Program-made: the position numbers and the translations under genes | From: Acidobacteriota bacterium | GTDB lineage: Bacteria; Acidobacteriota; Polarisedimenticolia; JAPUIV01 | Assembly: GCA_027296665.1 (NCBI GenBank) | Contig: JAPUIV010000027.1 | Coordinates: 1 to 5,832, forward strand | Direction: 5' to 3' | DNA: 5,832 bases | Notes under the pieces: generated by a model | The model's database searches: none | Seen by the model: the letters and a program-made list of their open reading frames with translations, nothing else | What the model was told of the DNA's origin: nothing | Part shown: positions 1 through 5,749 of the stretch, one piece after another | How the letters are laid out: each line of letters opens with the position of its first letter | Position numbering within the stretch: the stretch's first letter is position 1

Positions 1-3000
1 CGGCATCGAAGATGGTGTCGTTCGGCTCCACCTCCACCACCTCGTTTACCTCACTTTCGACCGCCTCGCCGGGTGGGTCCGGGTTCCCGCCGCCTGTCGG
101 AAAACAGGTCGCCAGGATTCCATCGCATCCAATGTCCTCGAATCCGATGCAGGAAAGGGTGCCGGGACCCTGGGGGAGACAGGTTCCCAGGCCGTCACCG
201 ATGAACTGCAGGTCGCACTGGGAATTGGCGCGACAGATCTGGCCGGCGTTCAGGTTGGCAGGGTCGCAAAGCCCCATCTCGCAGGGAGTGTTGGTGGTGC
301 AGGCGATCTGGGATCCATCGGGGTCTCCGAAGACTCCCGTCGACCGGATCGCGTCCGGATCGCACGCCCCGATGGTGGACAAGAACAGATCGAAGTTGGC
401 GTCCTCGCCGGGCTGGCCGGCAGCGCAGTTTGCCGTGATTCGGTCGCAACCGATATCTTCCCCGGCTTGCAAGATCCCGTCTCCGTTGGCATCCTCGGAA
501 TCCAGAATGGAATTTTTCTCCAGCGGATCCTGAGGACCGGTTTCCACCAGGTCACAACCGAGGTCTTCCGTTTGCAGGATTCCGTCCTGTTCGCCGAAAT
601 CTCCGGTGTTCGCCATATTGTCGCATCCGGTATCCTCGCCGGCCGATCCATCGGGATCTTGGAATGGCCCGAAGGTGTCCTGAGGATCGGTGTTGTCGGT
701 CGGGTCGAGCGGCCCGTATACCTGGAACAGGTCGTGCGGGGCGCGATCTTCGGAGTAGCCGTCATTCTCGGCAACCAGAACGTTCTGATTATGCTCGTCG
801 ATGTCGCTATCGATATCGATGATGAGCCGGCTGCTGTCATCGGCAATCTGGGCGTTGAGATTGAAGGCGAGGCGGCGAAATTCAGCTAGAAAGGGGAATC
901 CTCGGACATCGCTACCCTGATTCACCTTGACAATGACGGGAGATTGAAGAACATCAACCAGGATTTCCGTTCCGGGAACCGTTCCCGGATCGATCGGGAC
1001 CGAATAATTTCGACAAATGGTGGCGTTATGCGCGTTCGATTCCGCCCGGGACACCTGGCCGTTTCCATCTCCGCCGACCGCGAGGGAGTCGCTCAGCCCG
1101 TCGCCGGTATGCCAGACTCCGGCTCCAAGATTCTGGAAACCGGAAGCAGGATCGGGATCAAATAGAACCGATTGGAATCCGCAGGTACCCGTGGTGATGT
1201 TTTCCCATGCATTGGCAAGAACCGGGATTCCGGAGTTGGTGAGGGGATCCCGTTCCGGGAAGAACCCACCGTCGTTCTGGTCGAAACTCCACGGCATGAA
1301 ATCATCAGGAGTCCCGGAGATGCCGTCCACGTCTCCATACATGCACCGGTCGAGGGCCCTGTTACTCTCGCCGATATCGCCGGTCCCCAGCACTCCGTCA
1401 AGTCCGACATCCTCGCCGGGATCCAGCAATCCGTTTCCGTTCAGGTCCTCGGAACAGAGGTTGCCGGTGTGATTGACAGGAATGCAGCGGGCAGGTCCCG
1501 TCCCTGAGAGGCAAGTGCCATTGGAGGAACAAGGAGTTCCCGCGTTGCTGTTGTCTGGAGAGCATTGTCCGTCCAAGGCGATCCTGGGGATCGCATCAAA
1601 GACGATCCGTTCCTCCACCCCGTCGATGGCATTGTCCAGGAGATCAGGGATGTTATCGTTATCGGAATCCAGGGAGATCAGGCCATCGCGGTTCAGATCG
1701 CGATCGACGGCGATCCCGGAAGATCCATCAGGAAAATCGGTCGAGAACTTGAAGATCTCCTTATCGGCCACGACCGCCTGGCGGAAGGTGAATGTTTCCG
1801 ATTCCAGTTTCAGGTCCTGATTGACCGCATCGAGCCGGAGTTCCAGCTCCACCCATCCGTTCGACTCGTCGGCGTCCACCAAGGCCTGCGCGCTTGGATC
1901 GATACTGAGGCTAAAGGTCACGGCCTGGAACCCAGAGCCGAGTGGGGGCACACCGCAATTGGACCCGGGCGGGAGCCTACCGATCCGTTTCTGGGGATCG
2001 ACCACATGGACCACGCCGGAGGCCGGTCCGCCCAGAACCGACAGGGTGGCCGTCACATCGGAAAAATCGTCCCGGTTCGACTCGTTGCAGATCGCCACTG
2101 AAAAGGTCACGATCTCTCCCGCGTCGAGATAGGGATCGTTATCACAGCCGCCGCTGACGACTCCCTGTTGATCGGATTCGCCTGGAAGGGTGAACTTGCT
2201 GGCCAGAAGATTCGGCCGGCAATCGATCGTGGCGATCGCCACAGCCTCCTCGCCGTCCGGGTCGAGATACCGTGCTTTAATGAAGAATCGGTCTTCGACC
2301 TCCAGCAAGCCGTTCCCCGGAACCGCCGTCAGGCTCTCCCTGAGAGAGAGTGGCACGGAGGAGAAGGATCCCCCTACCAGACCCGACATTTCCAGCCGTT
2401 CGGTCTCCACCAAGGTTCCGGTGGCGTCCAGAACCTCTATGATCACTGCCTCGGAAACCGATATCTCGGTCGGCGAGGGTAGAGACCCGTCGAAGATCCT
2501 CAATGTCACATCCTCCCGGCAGCCGTAGCGGGATTGATCCCAGCGAACCAGGCTTCCCGTCCCGACGTGGGTTCCTCCACCGAGAATCGACTGCGGGGGG
2601 GTCAGAAGAGGCCCGGAACAGACCAGGGCGAAGGGCTGCCCTCCGAGATCCAGGAGTCCGTCGAGATCGGTATCTTCCAGAACGCAGCTGCCCAGGCCGT
2701 CACCGGTGGCGGATAGGTCACAGTTTCCGTTGGCCACGCAGGCAGACCCCGCGTTCAGGTTGCCCCCGGCACAGGAACCATCGAGACGGAAGTTACCGTT
2801 CAGGTCCTCGTTCGGGCCGGAATTCCCTATCGGGGGAATGCCGGAGATCTCCGCGGTCCAGGAACCGGGCTCCGGAGAGTCGATCTGGATCGCCTCGAAG
2901 GGGTTCTTGTCATCAATCGCCAGGGGATCGGGATCGGGTTGCGCCCAGGCGCCGGAATAGACATTTCCATGATAAATGGTCCCGGATGGGGAAAGGAGCC

Positions 3001-5599
3001 GGAGGTTCAGGTCATTGATCAGGACGCCGCCGCTGCCCATATCGGGAGGATCGATCCAGGCGAGAGTGCATCGAAGCTGTCCGGTCGAGGGAAAGAGTTC
3101 GAGGTTTTTCGTCACGGTGAGGCCGGTGAAGACCGGTTCGCCGGTGGCGACGAAATCGTACACCACGAGTCCCGCCGCCGCCTGCTCGGGCGTTCCTGGA
3201 CCAATCAGGGGATACACGGAGTCATCCGGATAGTTGGCCAGGGGAAGGCCCTGCGAAAGGATCGGCCGGCCGCACCCCTGCTCGTTGTTGCCAATGACTC
3301 CCAGAAAGCTGCCGGTGGAAGAGTTGCCCAGGAAGGTCCCGCACCGGTTGGCGGAGACGGTGTTGTCGCTGACTCCTTCGGTGGTGATTCCCGAAACGTC
3401 CATGTAATTGGTCATCATGACCAGCATCGCCTTGACCAGAGCCCCGGAAACCGTGGAGATTTCGTGGCCCGGAACCGCGGTTCCGGTCGGGTAGAAACCA
3501 TCGGCGAAATACTGCCTGATGATTGCGCCCATCGCCGTCGCCGTCGCGGCCGCGAAACTGGTTCCGGAGTTGCCGTCGTCCAGGACCAACGACAGGCCTG
3601 TGTCCGGCCCTTGAACCGGGCCGGCCTGGTCGTTATCGAGGCTGGAAAGGACGGCGAGACCCCAGGTGTTCGGCCCGCCGAACACGTCCGAATCGTCGGT
3701 TCCCACGGTCACGATGGTCGGTCCCATACGCAGGCTGGCGGCCGTCTCGGGCCCTTTACTGACAAAATTTTCGATATTCTCCTCACCGTTGAAGGTGCCG
3801 AACAGGTTGCCTTCGTCGGCGCGGCCCGCCCCCACCGTGATGTCGTTTTTCGCGGTGGCCGGCGCGTCGATCATGAGGGGGACCGGTGCCTCGGGTGTGC
3901 CGATCGGGGCAGGGCAGGACAGGAAACCGGGCAAGGTATTGTCCACATTGTTGTTGCACAGATCACCGTCGAAGAGATCGGGGATCAGGTTGAGCAGCCT
4001 ACCCACGGCCCTGGGATATTCCCCGCCGTTGTTCGAGGCGGGAAGAAACGCCATCGCTTCGAGATGGTTGGCCAGAAAGGTGTCGAGCTGGCGCGATTCG
4101 GCGGTGTAGGTCCCGGCGGCGACCGCCGCCGAGCAGTTGCCCTGGGTGACGCAGTTGGCGAATTGTACTGAATCCATATTGGGAATGGCGAAGGGCAGCA
4201 CATGAAGGCGCGCCCCCTCATCGAAGGCGGTGGTCATCAATTGAATGATATCGCCAAAGGGAACCGTGACATTTCCTCCCACTTCAACCAGTTCGGAGCT
4301 TGTGCACTGGGTGGTGGAGGAACCGATATCCTGGAACACGAGCCGGGCGCCTTTCGCCAGACCGTCCATATTGATTCCGGTCAGGACTTCCGCACGGTTG
4401 GGCTGGTAGGTGGCGGCGAATCCGAAGGCTTCGGTGGCATTCCCGGCAATCAGTCCCGCAACGACATTTCCATGGGTGCCCCCGCCGGAGGCGGAGTTGT
4501 CGCAACTGAGGCCGTCCGAGAGCAGTTCGAACCGGACGATCTTCCTGTGATCCCGGGGGAAGAAGTTGATCTGAAAAATGGTGCCGGGATCGGTCGAGGT
4601 ATGGGAGAACTGGGGACTGTCGAGGCTGATCCCATTGTCGGAGACTGCGACGATCTCTCCCGTGCCGTCCAGGCCGACGGCCCAGAATGGGGTTTCAAAT
4701 TGCCGGTCCTCCCAGGAACCGACCTGCAAAGTGGGAACCGTTTCATAATTCCTGGTGACCCATTCATATTCCTCGCGAATGGAAAACACCCAGGGTAGGT
4801 TGGCGATCTGCTTGATCCTCGCGGTGGTGGCGATTGCCTCGTAGGTCCTCAGCCCGAAATGTTCTCCCACCTCCCGGACGGAATCGGTATGCGCGGACAA
4901 TCGTTTTTCCACCTGTCCACGGTCAACCACACCGGATACGACCTCGATGAGCAGCCGGAGATGGTCAGCCCCGGCACGCGCCTTCTGGATCAGGGGTTTT
5001 CTGCCGACATCGGCAAAGATCTTGTGGGCGGGCGGCAGGGGAGAAAAGGCGCTGAACAGGCCGGAACTGGAGAGGAAACGTATTCCCCTGGCAGGCACCC
5101 AGAGGATATAACCGCCCTTGACCAGGCCCACCACCCGGCCGCCGGCCCTGGCGATATTGCCCTCGACTTCGCCGGACCGAAGCCTGCCTTCCTCATTGAG
5201 AAGGGCATAGTTCAGGGCTCCCGGTCTGAGTCCGGCTCCGGCGGCAGGCTGGGAGGGGTCCAGGCGCAGGTCCGAAGGGAAATCATTCTGGTTGCCGGGA
5301 TCCGAAACCCGGAACACACCGGTGGAGGTGAACAGGGTATCTTTCTCGGCCAGCTTGTCCAGATCGGGATCGAAGGTAATCGATTCCAGGGGGGAAAGGC
5401 CTTCGGGGCGTTCGTGCAGCAATGGCTGGACAAAGCCGAAATCCCTGGCGGATTCGAACTGGCCGCTCCCGGGCTGGTCCCGTTTCTGCCGGGAAATTCC
5501 GGAGAGGGCCAGATCGATCAGGCCGGGCAGGAGAAACAGAATGGCCGGAAGGAGCAGAAGCCTCTTTCCCGGCCAGGAGGGAACCGGCCTCTGATGCAT
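1..5599 (-). CDS. Large secreted KP-43-like subtilase (S8 family) with modular calcium-loop and Cys-rich C-terminal region; 3' end outside window
   Basis: The predicted product is an exported serine endopeptidase. The frame is open for 1866 codons and runs off the left edge. The ATG at 5599 follows an in-frame TGA (5615-5617) by six codons and has GGGAGG five bases upstream, so the start is well supported. In order I see a signal peptide, a propeptide of about 255 residues, and a subtilase domain with D321 (VAVSDNGIS), H376 (THGNVVAG), oxyanion-hole N523 (LPASNNGG) and S681 (GNSGTSFAA). The catalytic domain also has the KP-43-type signatures ATAKNDITVGA (581-591) and NEQGCGR (772-778). A beta-sandwich with INDLNLRLLSPSG follows, then about 940 residues of Asp/Gly/Cys-rich modules. 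KP-43-type enzymes are usually 430-800 residues, so this one is unusually long. Substrate is unknown; degradation of extracellular protein is inferred. The protease call is firm, the domain names in the tail less so. Confidence 0.95.
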   Translation of the reverse strand, partial: MHQRPVPSWPGKRLLLLPAILFLLPGLIDLALSGISRQKRDQPGSGQFESARDFGFVQPLLHERPEGLSPLESITFDPDLDKLAEKDTLFTSTGVFRVSDPGNQNDFPSDLRLDPSQPAAGAGLRPGALNYALLNEEGRLRSGEVEGNIARAGGRVVGLVKGGYILWVPARGIRFLSSSGLFSAFSPLPPAHKIFADVGRKPLIQKARAGADHLRLLIEVVSGVVDRGQVEKRLSAHTDSVREVGEHFGLRTYEAIATTARIKQIANLPWVFSIREEYEWVTRNYETVPTLQVGSWEDRQFETPFWAVGLDGTGEIVAVSDNGISLDSPQFSHTSTDPGTIFQINFFPRDHRKIVRFELLSDGLSCDNSASGGGTHGNVVAGLIAGNATEAFGFAATYQPNRAEVLTGINMDGLAKGARLVFQDIGSSTTQCTSSELVEVGGNVTVPFGDIIQLMTTAFDEGARLHVLPFAIPNMDSVQFANCVTQGNCSAAVAAGTYTAESRQLDTFLANHLEAMAFLPASNNGGEYPRAVGRLLNLIPDLFDGDLCNNNVDNTLPGFLSCPAPIGTPEAPVPLMIDAPATAKNDITVGAGRADEGNLFGTFNGEENIENFVSKGPETAASLRMGPTIVTVGTDDSDVFGGPNTWGLAVLSSLDNDQAGPVQGPDTGLSLVLDDGNSGTSFAAATATAMGAIIRQYFADGFYPTGTAVPGHEISTVSGALVKAMLVMMTNYMDVSGITTEGVSDNTVSANRCGTFLGNSSTGSFLGVIGNNEQGCGRPILSQGLPLANYPDDSVYPLIGPGTPEQAAAGLVVYDFVATGEPVFTGLTVTKNLELFPSTGQLRCTLAWIDPPDMGSGGVLINDLNLRLLSPSGTIYHGNVYSGAWAQPDPDPLAIDDKNPFEAIQIDSPEPGSWTAEISGIPPIGNSGPNEDLNGNFRLDGSCAGGNLNAGSACVANGNCDLSATGDGLGSCVLEDTDLDGLLDLGGQPFALVCSGPLLTPPQSILGGGTHVGTGSLVRWDQSRYGCREDVTLRIFDGSLPSPTEISVSEAVIIEVLDATGTLVETERLEMSGLVGGSFSSVPLSLRESLTAVPGNGLLEVEDRFFIKARYLDPDGEEAVAIATIDCRPNLLASKFTLPGESDQQGVVSGGCDNDPYLDAGEIVTFSVAICNESNRDDFSDVTATLSVLGGPASGVVHVVDPQKRIGRLPPGSNCGVPPLGSGFQAVTFSLSIDPSAQALVDADESNGWVELELRLDAVNQDLKLESETFTFRQAVVADKEIFKFSTDFPDGSSGIAVDRDLNRDGLISLDSDNDNIPDLLDNAIDGVEERIVFDAIPRIALDGQCSPDNSNAGTPCSSNGTCLSGTGPARCIPVNHTGNLCSEDLNGNGLLDPGEDVGLDGVLGTGDIGESNRALDRCMYGDVDGISGTPDDFMPWSFDQNDGGFFPERDPLTNSGIPVLANAWENITTGTCGFQSVLFDPDPASGFQNLGAGVWHTGDGLSDSLAVGGDGNGQVSRAESNAHNATICRNYSVPIDPGTVPGTEILVDVLQSPVIVKVNQGSDVRGFPFLAEFRRLAFNLNAQIADDSSRLIIDIDSDIDEHNQNVLVAENDGYSEDRAPHDLFQVYGPLDPTDNTDPQDTFGPFQDPDGSAGEDTGCDNMANTGDFGEQDGILQTEDLGCDLVETGPQDPLEKNSILDSEDANGDGILQAGEDIGCDRITANCAAGQPGEDANFDLFLSTIGACDPDAIRSTGVFGDPDGSQIACTTNTPCEMGLCDPANLNAGQICRANSQCDLQFIGDGLGTCLPQGPGTLSCIGFEDIGCDGILATCFPTGGGNPDPPGEAVESEVNEVVEVEPNDTIFDA
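2..67 (-). other. Acidic linker and start of a probable PPC domain (residues 1845-1866, cut by window)
   Basis: After a Gly/Pro-rich segment (PTGGGNPDPPG) comes an alternating Glu/Val linker that ends in VEPNDTIFDA. 'E-P-N-D-T-x-x-x-A' is the usual opening of the bacterial pre-peptidase C-terminal (PPC) domain found at the end of secreted proteases. The rest of the domain would lie beyond base 1. Only about ten residues are visible, so this is a prediction. Confidence 0.6.
179..268 (-). repeat. Cys-rich module, copy C (residues 1778-1807)
   Basis: C1778, C1789, C1795 and C1807 reproduce the C-x10-C-x5-C-x11-C pattern of copy A exactly. Shared residues include ANLNAG (GNLNAG in A), AN, CDL and GDGLG. 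The DNA is also similar in patches, for instance a shared run around GGTGACGGCCTGGG, but synonymous and nonsynonymous differences are spread through the rest. Duplication is therefore old or the sequence is under protein-level constraint. It is embedded among the ED-x-GCD units. Confidence 0.85.
458..493 (-). other. Canonical EF-hand-type calcium loop (residues 1703-1714)
   Basis: DANGDGILQAGE fits every key position of the 12-residue EF-hand loop: D1703 (1), N1705 (3), D1707 (5), G1708 (6), hydrophobic L1710 (8) and E1714 (12). It runs straight into the third ED-x-GCD unit, whose Glu is the position-12 ligand, so the calcium loop and Cys repeat share residues. It is the best calcium-loop match in the protein. 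Confidence 0.8.
680..1300 (-). other. Jelly-roll-like extracellular domain with WHTG motif (about residues 1434-1640)
   Basis: The region opens with MPWSFDQNDGGF (W1437), has ANAWEN and TGTCGFQ, then GAGVWHTGDG (W1496). It continues with strands such as EILVDVLQSPVIVKV, RGFPFLAEFRRLAFNL and SRLIIDIDSDIDEHNQNVLVAE (split across the turn near residue 1595). The order 'F-D-x-N-D-G-G-F ... W-E ... V-W-H-T-G' followed by beta strands recalls jelly-roll modules in the C-terminal part of secreted bacterial metallopeptidases. The function is unknown; carbohydrate or protein binding is a guess. Confidence 0.45.
1412..1447 (-). other. EF-hand-like calcium loop (residues 1385-1396)
   Basis: DLNGNGLLDPGE fits the 12-residue EF-hand loop: D1385 (1), N1387 (3), N1389 (5), G1390 (6), L1392 (8), E1396 (12). 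It continues as DVGLDGVLGTGDIGE, a common extension in large secreted proteins of environmental bacteria. No flanking helices are obvious, so a dockerin-like or free calcium-loop setting is more likely than a true EF-hand pair. Confidence 0.75.
1484..1564 (-). repeat. Cys-rich module, copy B (residues 1346-1372)
   Basis: C1346, C1357, C1363 and C1372 keep the C-x10-C-x5-C spacing of copies A and C, with NSNAG in place of NLNAG and an SNGTC segment before the third cysteine. The last interval is x8 instead of x11 and the GDGLG segment is lost (GTGPARC instead). It is a diverged copy. It sits between a thrombospondin-3-like Asp-rich stretch and the EF-hand loop at 1385-1396. Confidence 0.75.
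1631..1705 (-). other. Thrombospondin-3-like Asp-rich calcium stretch (residues 1299-1323)
   Basis: DRDLNRDGLISL is followed by DSDNDNIPDLLDN. The second part matches the thrombospondin type 3 consensus 'DSDxDGxPDxxDN' except for N in place of G. The first resembles an EF-hand loop with D1301, N1303, D1305 and G1306. The pair probably binds calcium and acts as a rigid linker between the CARDB-like domain and Cys module B. Confidence 0.7.
1778..2218 (-). other. CARDB-like beta-sandwich domain (about residues 1128-1274)
   Basis: The domain has a calcium-loop-like entry CDNDPYLDAGEIVTFSVAI (1152-1170) followed by CNESNRDDFSDVTATLSVLGG. This matches the common pattern 'D-x-D-x-x-L-D-x-G-E-x-V-x-F-x-V-x-x-x-N', then a short Asn/Asp-rich turn, then 'V-x-A-x-L-S', found in CARDB-like adhesion domains of secreted bacterial proteins. 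Such domains are presumed to mediate cell-surface or substrate attachment. The assignment is by pattern; the C-terminal limit (about FTFRQAVV) is approximate. Confidence 0.55.
2225..2551 (-). other. Beta-rich extracellular domain (about residues 1017-1125)
   Basis: The region begins with LVRWDQSRYGCREDVTLRIF (W1020, C1027) and continues through alternating strand-like segments (VIIEVLDATG, LVETERLEMSG, GGSFSSVPLSL) to FFIKARYLDPDGEE. The order of a Y-x-C-x-x-D-V opening, a later Gly-x-Phe turn and a closing Y-x-D-x-D-G is what I associate with Ig-like repeats in large bacterial surface and secreted proteins. I cannot name the family. It probably acts as a spacer or binding module. Confidence 0.5.
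2636..2674 (-). other. Asp-rich calcium-loop candidate after Cys module A (residues 976-988)
   Basis: The sequence DTDLDGLLDLGGQ places Asp at positions 1, 3 and 5 of an EF-hand or thrombospondin-3-like loop, Gly at 6 and a hydrophobic residue at 8. The position-12 Glu is missing (Gly instead), so it resembles a thrombospondin-3 half-loop more than a complete EF-hand. Calcium binding is inferred from the pattern only. Confidence 0.55.
2684..2773 (-). repeat. Cys-rich module, copy A (residues 943-972)
   Basis: Four cysteines, C943, C954, C960 and C972, give spacing C-x10-C-x5-C-x11-C. Between them are NLNAG, AN, CDL and GDGLG. The same residues at the same spacing recur in copy C, 835 residues further on. 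A degenerate EF-hand-like loop (EDLNGNFRLDG, 931-941) leads directly into it. Two disulfides per module are likely in a secreted protein. I do not recognise the module as a named family. Confidence 0.85.
2834..3187 (-). other. Post-catalytic beta-sandwich domain (about residues 805-922)
   Basis: The segment has alternating hydrophobic strands (LRCTLAWIDPP) followed by LINDLNLRLLSPSGTIYHGN (860-879) and ends in SWTAEISGI (W914). This matches the familiar 'L-x-N-D-L-D-L-x-x-x-x-P-x-G-x-x-Y-x-G-N' pattern of the C-terminal jelly-roll that follows the catalytic domain in KP-43-type subtilases, similar to the P-domain of kexins. In that family it stabilises the protease and may help substrate positioning. 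The INDLN segment is probably part of a calcium site, by family analogy. Confidence 0.85.
3242..4732 (-). other. Subtilase catalytic domain (about residues 290-786)
   Basis: The catalytic triad reads D321 in VAVSDNGIS, H376 in THGNVVAGLIAG and S681 in GNSGTSFAAATATA; N523 supplies the oxyanion hole. The supporting helix VSGALVKAMLVMM and the NEQGCGR motif near 772-778 are as in KP-43-type enzymes. Two motifs are off consensus: DNG instead of D-T/S-G, and HGNVVAG instead of HGTHVAG. All catalytic residues are present, so the enzyme is predicted active. The domain is larger than usual: His to Ser is 305 residues, with insertions on both sides of N523. It carries eight cysteines (366, 432, 483, 489, 548, 562, 753, 776), so disulfide stabilisation outside the cytoplasm is plausible. 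Confidence 0.92.
4733..5500 (-). other. Propeptide / N-terminal inhibitory region (about residues 34-289)
   Basis: This region lies between the signal peptide and the subtilase core. Its layout is typical of KP-43-like proenzymes. A first half contains a GGRVVGLVKGGYILWVP strand pattern (W167 is the Trp). A second half ends in IKQIANLPWVFSIREEYEW (W270, W280), which resembles the usual propeptide ending 'la-lp-V-x-I'. Such propeptides act as folding chaperones and inhibitors and are removed by self-cleavage. The region contains no cysteine. The exact maturation site cannot be read from sequence; about residue 285-295 is inferred from the distance to D321. Confidence 0.7.
5501..5599 (-). other. 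Signal peptide of the subtilase (residues 1-33)
   Basis: The N-terminus has basic residues (R4, K12, R13), then a hydrophobic stretch from L14 to about L32 containing LLLLPAILFLLPGL. The small-residue pattern A31-L32-S33 before G34 fits signal peptidase I cleavage. This directs the enzyme out of the cytoplasm, probably through Sec. An uncleaved membrane anchor is possible, because D29 interrupts the hydrophobic core and the cleavage site is only moderately good. Confidence 0.8.
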
Positions 5600-5604
5600 G
5601 GAAT

Positions 5605-5610
5605 CCTCCC
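5605..5610 (-). promoter_or_regulatory. Ribosome binding site of the subtilase
   Basis: GGGAGG lies five bases (ATTCC) before the ATG at 5599 on the minus strand, a strong Shine-Dalgarno match at normal spacing. Together with the in-frame TGA at 5615-5617 it fixes the start codon. Confidence 0.88.
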
Positions 5611-5629
5611 TAAATCATAGAAATCACAA

Positions 5630-5647
5630 CGTATATGTCCATATACG
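5630..5647. promoter_or_regulatory. Perfect inverted repeat over the -10 element: candidate operator
   Basis: CGTATATG-TC-CATATACG is a perfect 8+8 bp palindrome with a two-base centre. It covers the proposed -10 hexamer and the predicted transcription start of the protease. A dimeric repressor bound here would block RNA polymerase. It is followed by no T-run and is AT-rich, so it is a poor terminator. The cognate regulator is not in this window. Confidence 0.6.
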
Positions 5648-5667
5648 GCGAATTTTCGGGAAGTCAA
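5640..5667 (-). promoter_or_regulatory. Sigma70-like promoter of the subtilase
   Basis: On the minus strand TTGACT (5662-5667; five of six bases match the -35 consensus) is separated by 16 bases from TATATG (5640-5645; four of six match the -10 consensus). Transcription would start near 5633, giving a leader of about 34 bases that includes the Shine-Dalgarno site. The -10 element lies within the inverted repeat at 5630-5647. A housekeeping-sigma promoter in an unknown phylum is an inference. Confidence 0.6.
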
Positions 5668-5690
5668 GATGGGGCGGCAGGCTGGGGGAA

Positions 5691-5723
5691 AAGAAAAAAA
5701 GCGGGGCCGGAAGCGGCCCCGCT
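5691..5723 (-). terminator. Intrinsic terminator of the upstream minus-strand gene
   Basis: A 10-bp GC-rich stem (arms 5700-5709 and 5714-5723, four-base loop) is followed on the minus strand by T7-C-T4. It starts 26 bases after the TAG at 5750-5752, as expected for the end of the neighbouring transcription unit. It separates that unit from the subtilase promoter. Confidence 0.9.
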
Positions 5724-5749
5724 GGAAGGTTTCCGATTTTTCTACCTGC

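Larger units (their letters stand above)
104..637 (-). repeat. Four ED-x-GCD repeats (residues 1655-1832)
   Basis: The unit Glu-Asp-x-Gly-Cys-Asp occurs at residues 1655-1660 (EDTGCD), 1678-1683 (EDLGCD), 1714-1719 (EDIGCD) and 1821-1826 (EDIGCD). The last two extend to a longer shared pattern, EDIGCD-x-I-x-A-x-C (EDIGCDRITANC and EDIGCDGILATC). Before the second unit is EQDGILQT and before the third is NGDGILQA, so the second and third look like a duplicated acidic loop plus Cys. The fourth follows Cys module C. Calcium binding plus disulfide pairing is inferred. Confidence 0.75.

Noticed and set aside
250..846. Minus-strand ORF of 198 residues in another frame
   Set aside because: It overlaps the subtilase tail out of frame. 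It is rich in Arg, Pro, Ser and Thr, typical of a shifted reading of GC-rich coding DNA.
104..1705. Asp/Gly/Cys repeats as DNA repeats or a CRISPR-like array
   Set aside because: The repetition is at protein level with scattered codon differences and irregular spacing. There are no identical direct repeats with uniform spacers.
2939..4171. Plus-strand ORF of 410 residues
   Set aside because: It is codon-phased exactly antisense to the subtilase. It stays open because TTA, CTA and TCA codons are rare in this GC-rich gene. Its translation has no recognisable motif, while the opposite strand encodes the catalytic serine and the KP-43-type signatures.
4202..4798. Plus-strand ORF of 198 residues
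   Set aside because: It is an antisense shadow of the propeptide end and the Asp/His catalytic motifs, in the same phase as the other plus-strand shadows.
4859..5620. Plus-strand ORF of 253 residues spanning the protease start
   Set aside because: It is in the same antisense phase as the gene and runs over the signal peptide, start codon and Shine-Dalgarno site. It shows no protein-like features of its own.
5614..5641. Alternative promoter TGGACA-N16-TATGAT on the minus strand
   Set aside because: Its hexamers match well, but transcription would begin at about base 5607, inside the Shine-Dalgarno site, so the mRNA would lack a full ribosome binding site. The promoter at 5640-5667 is preferred.
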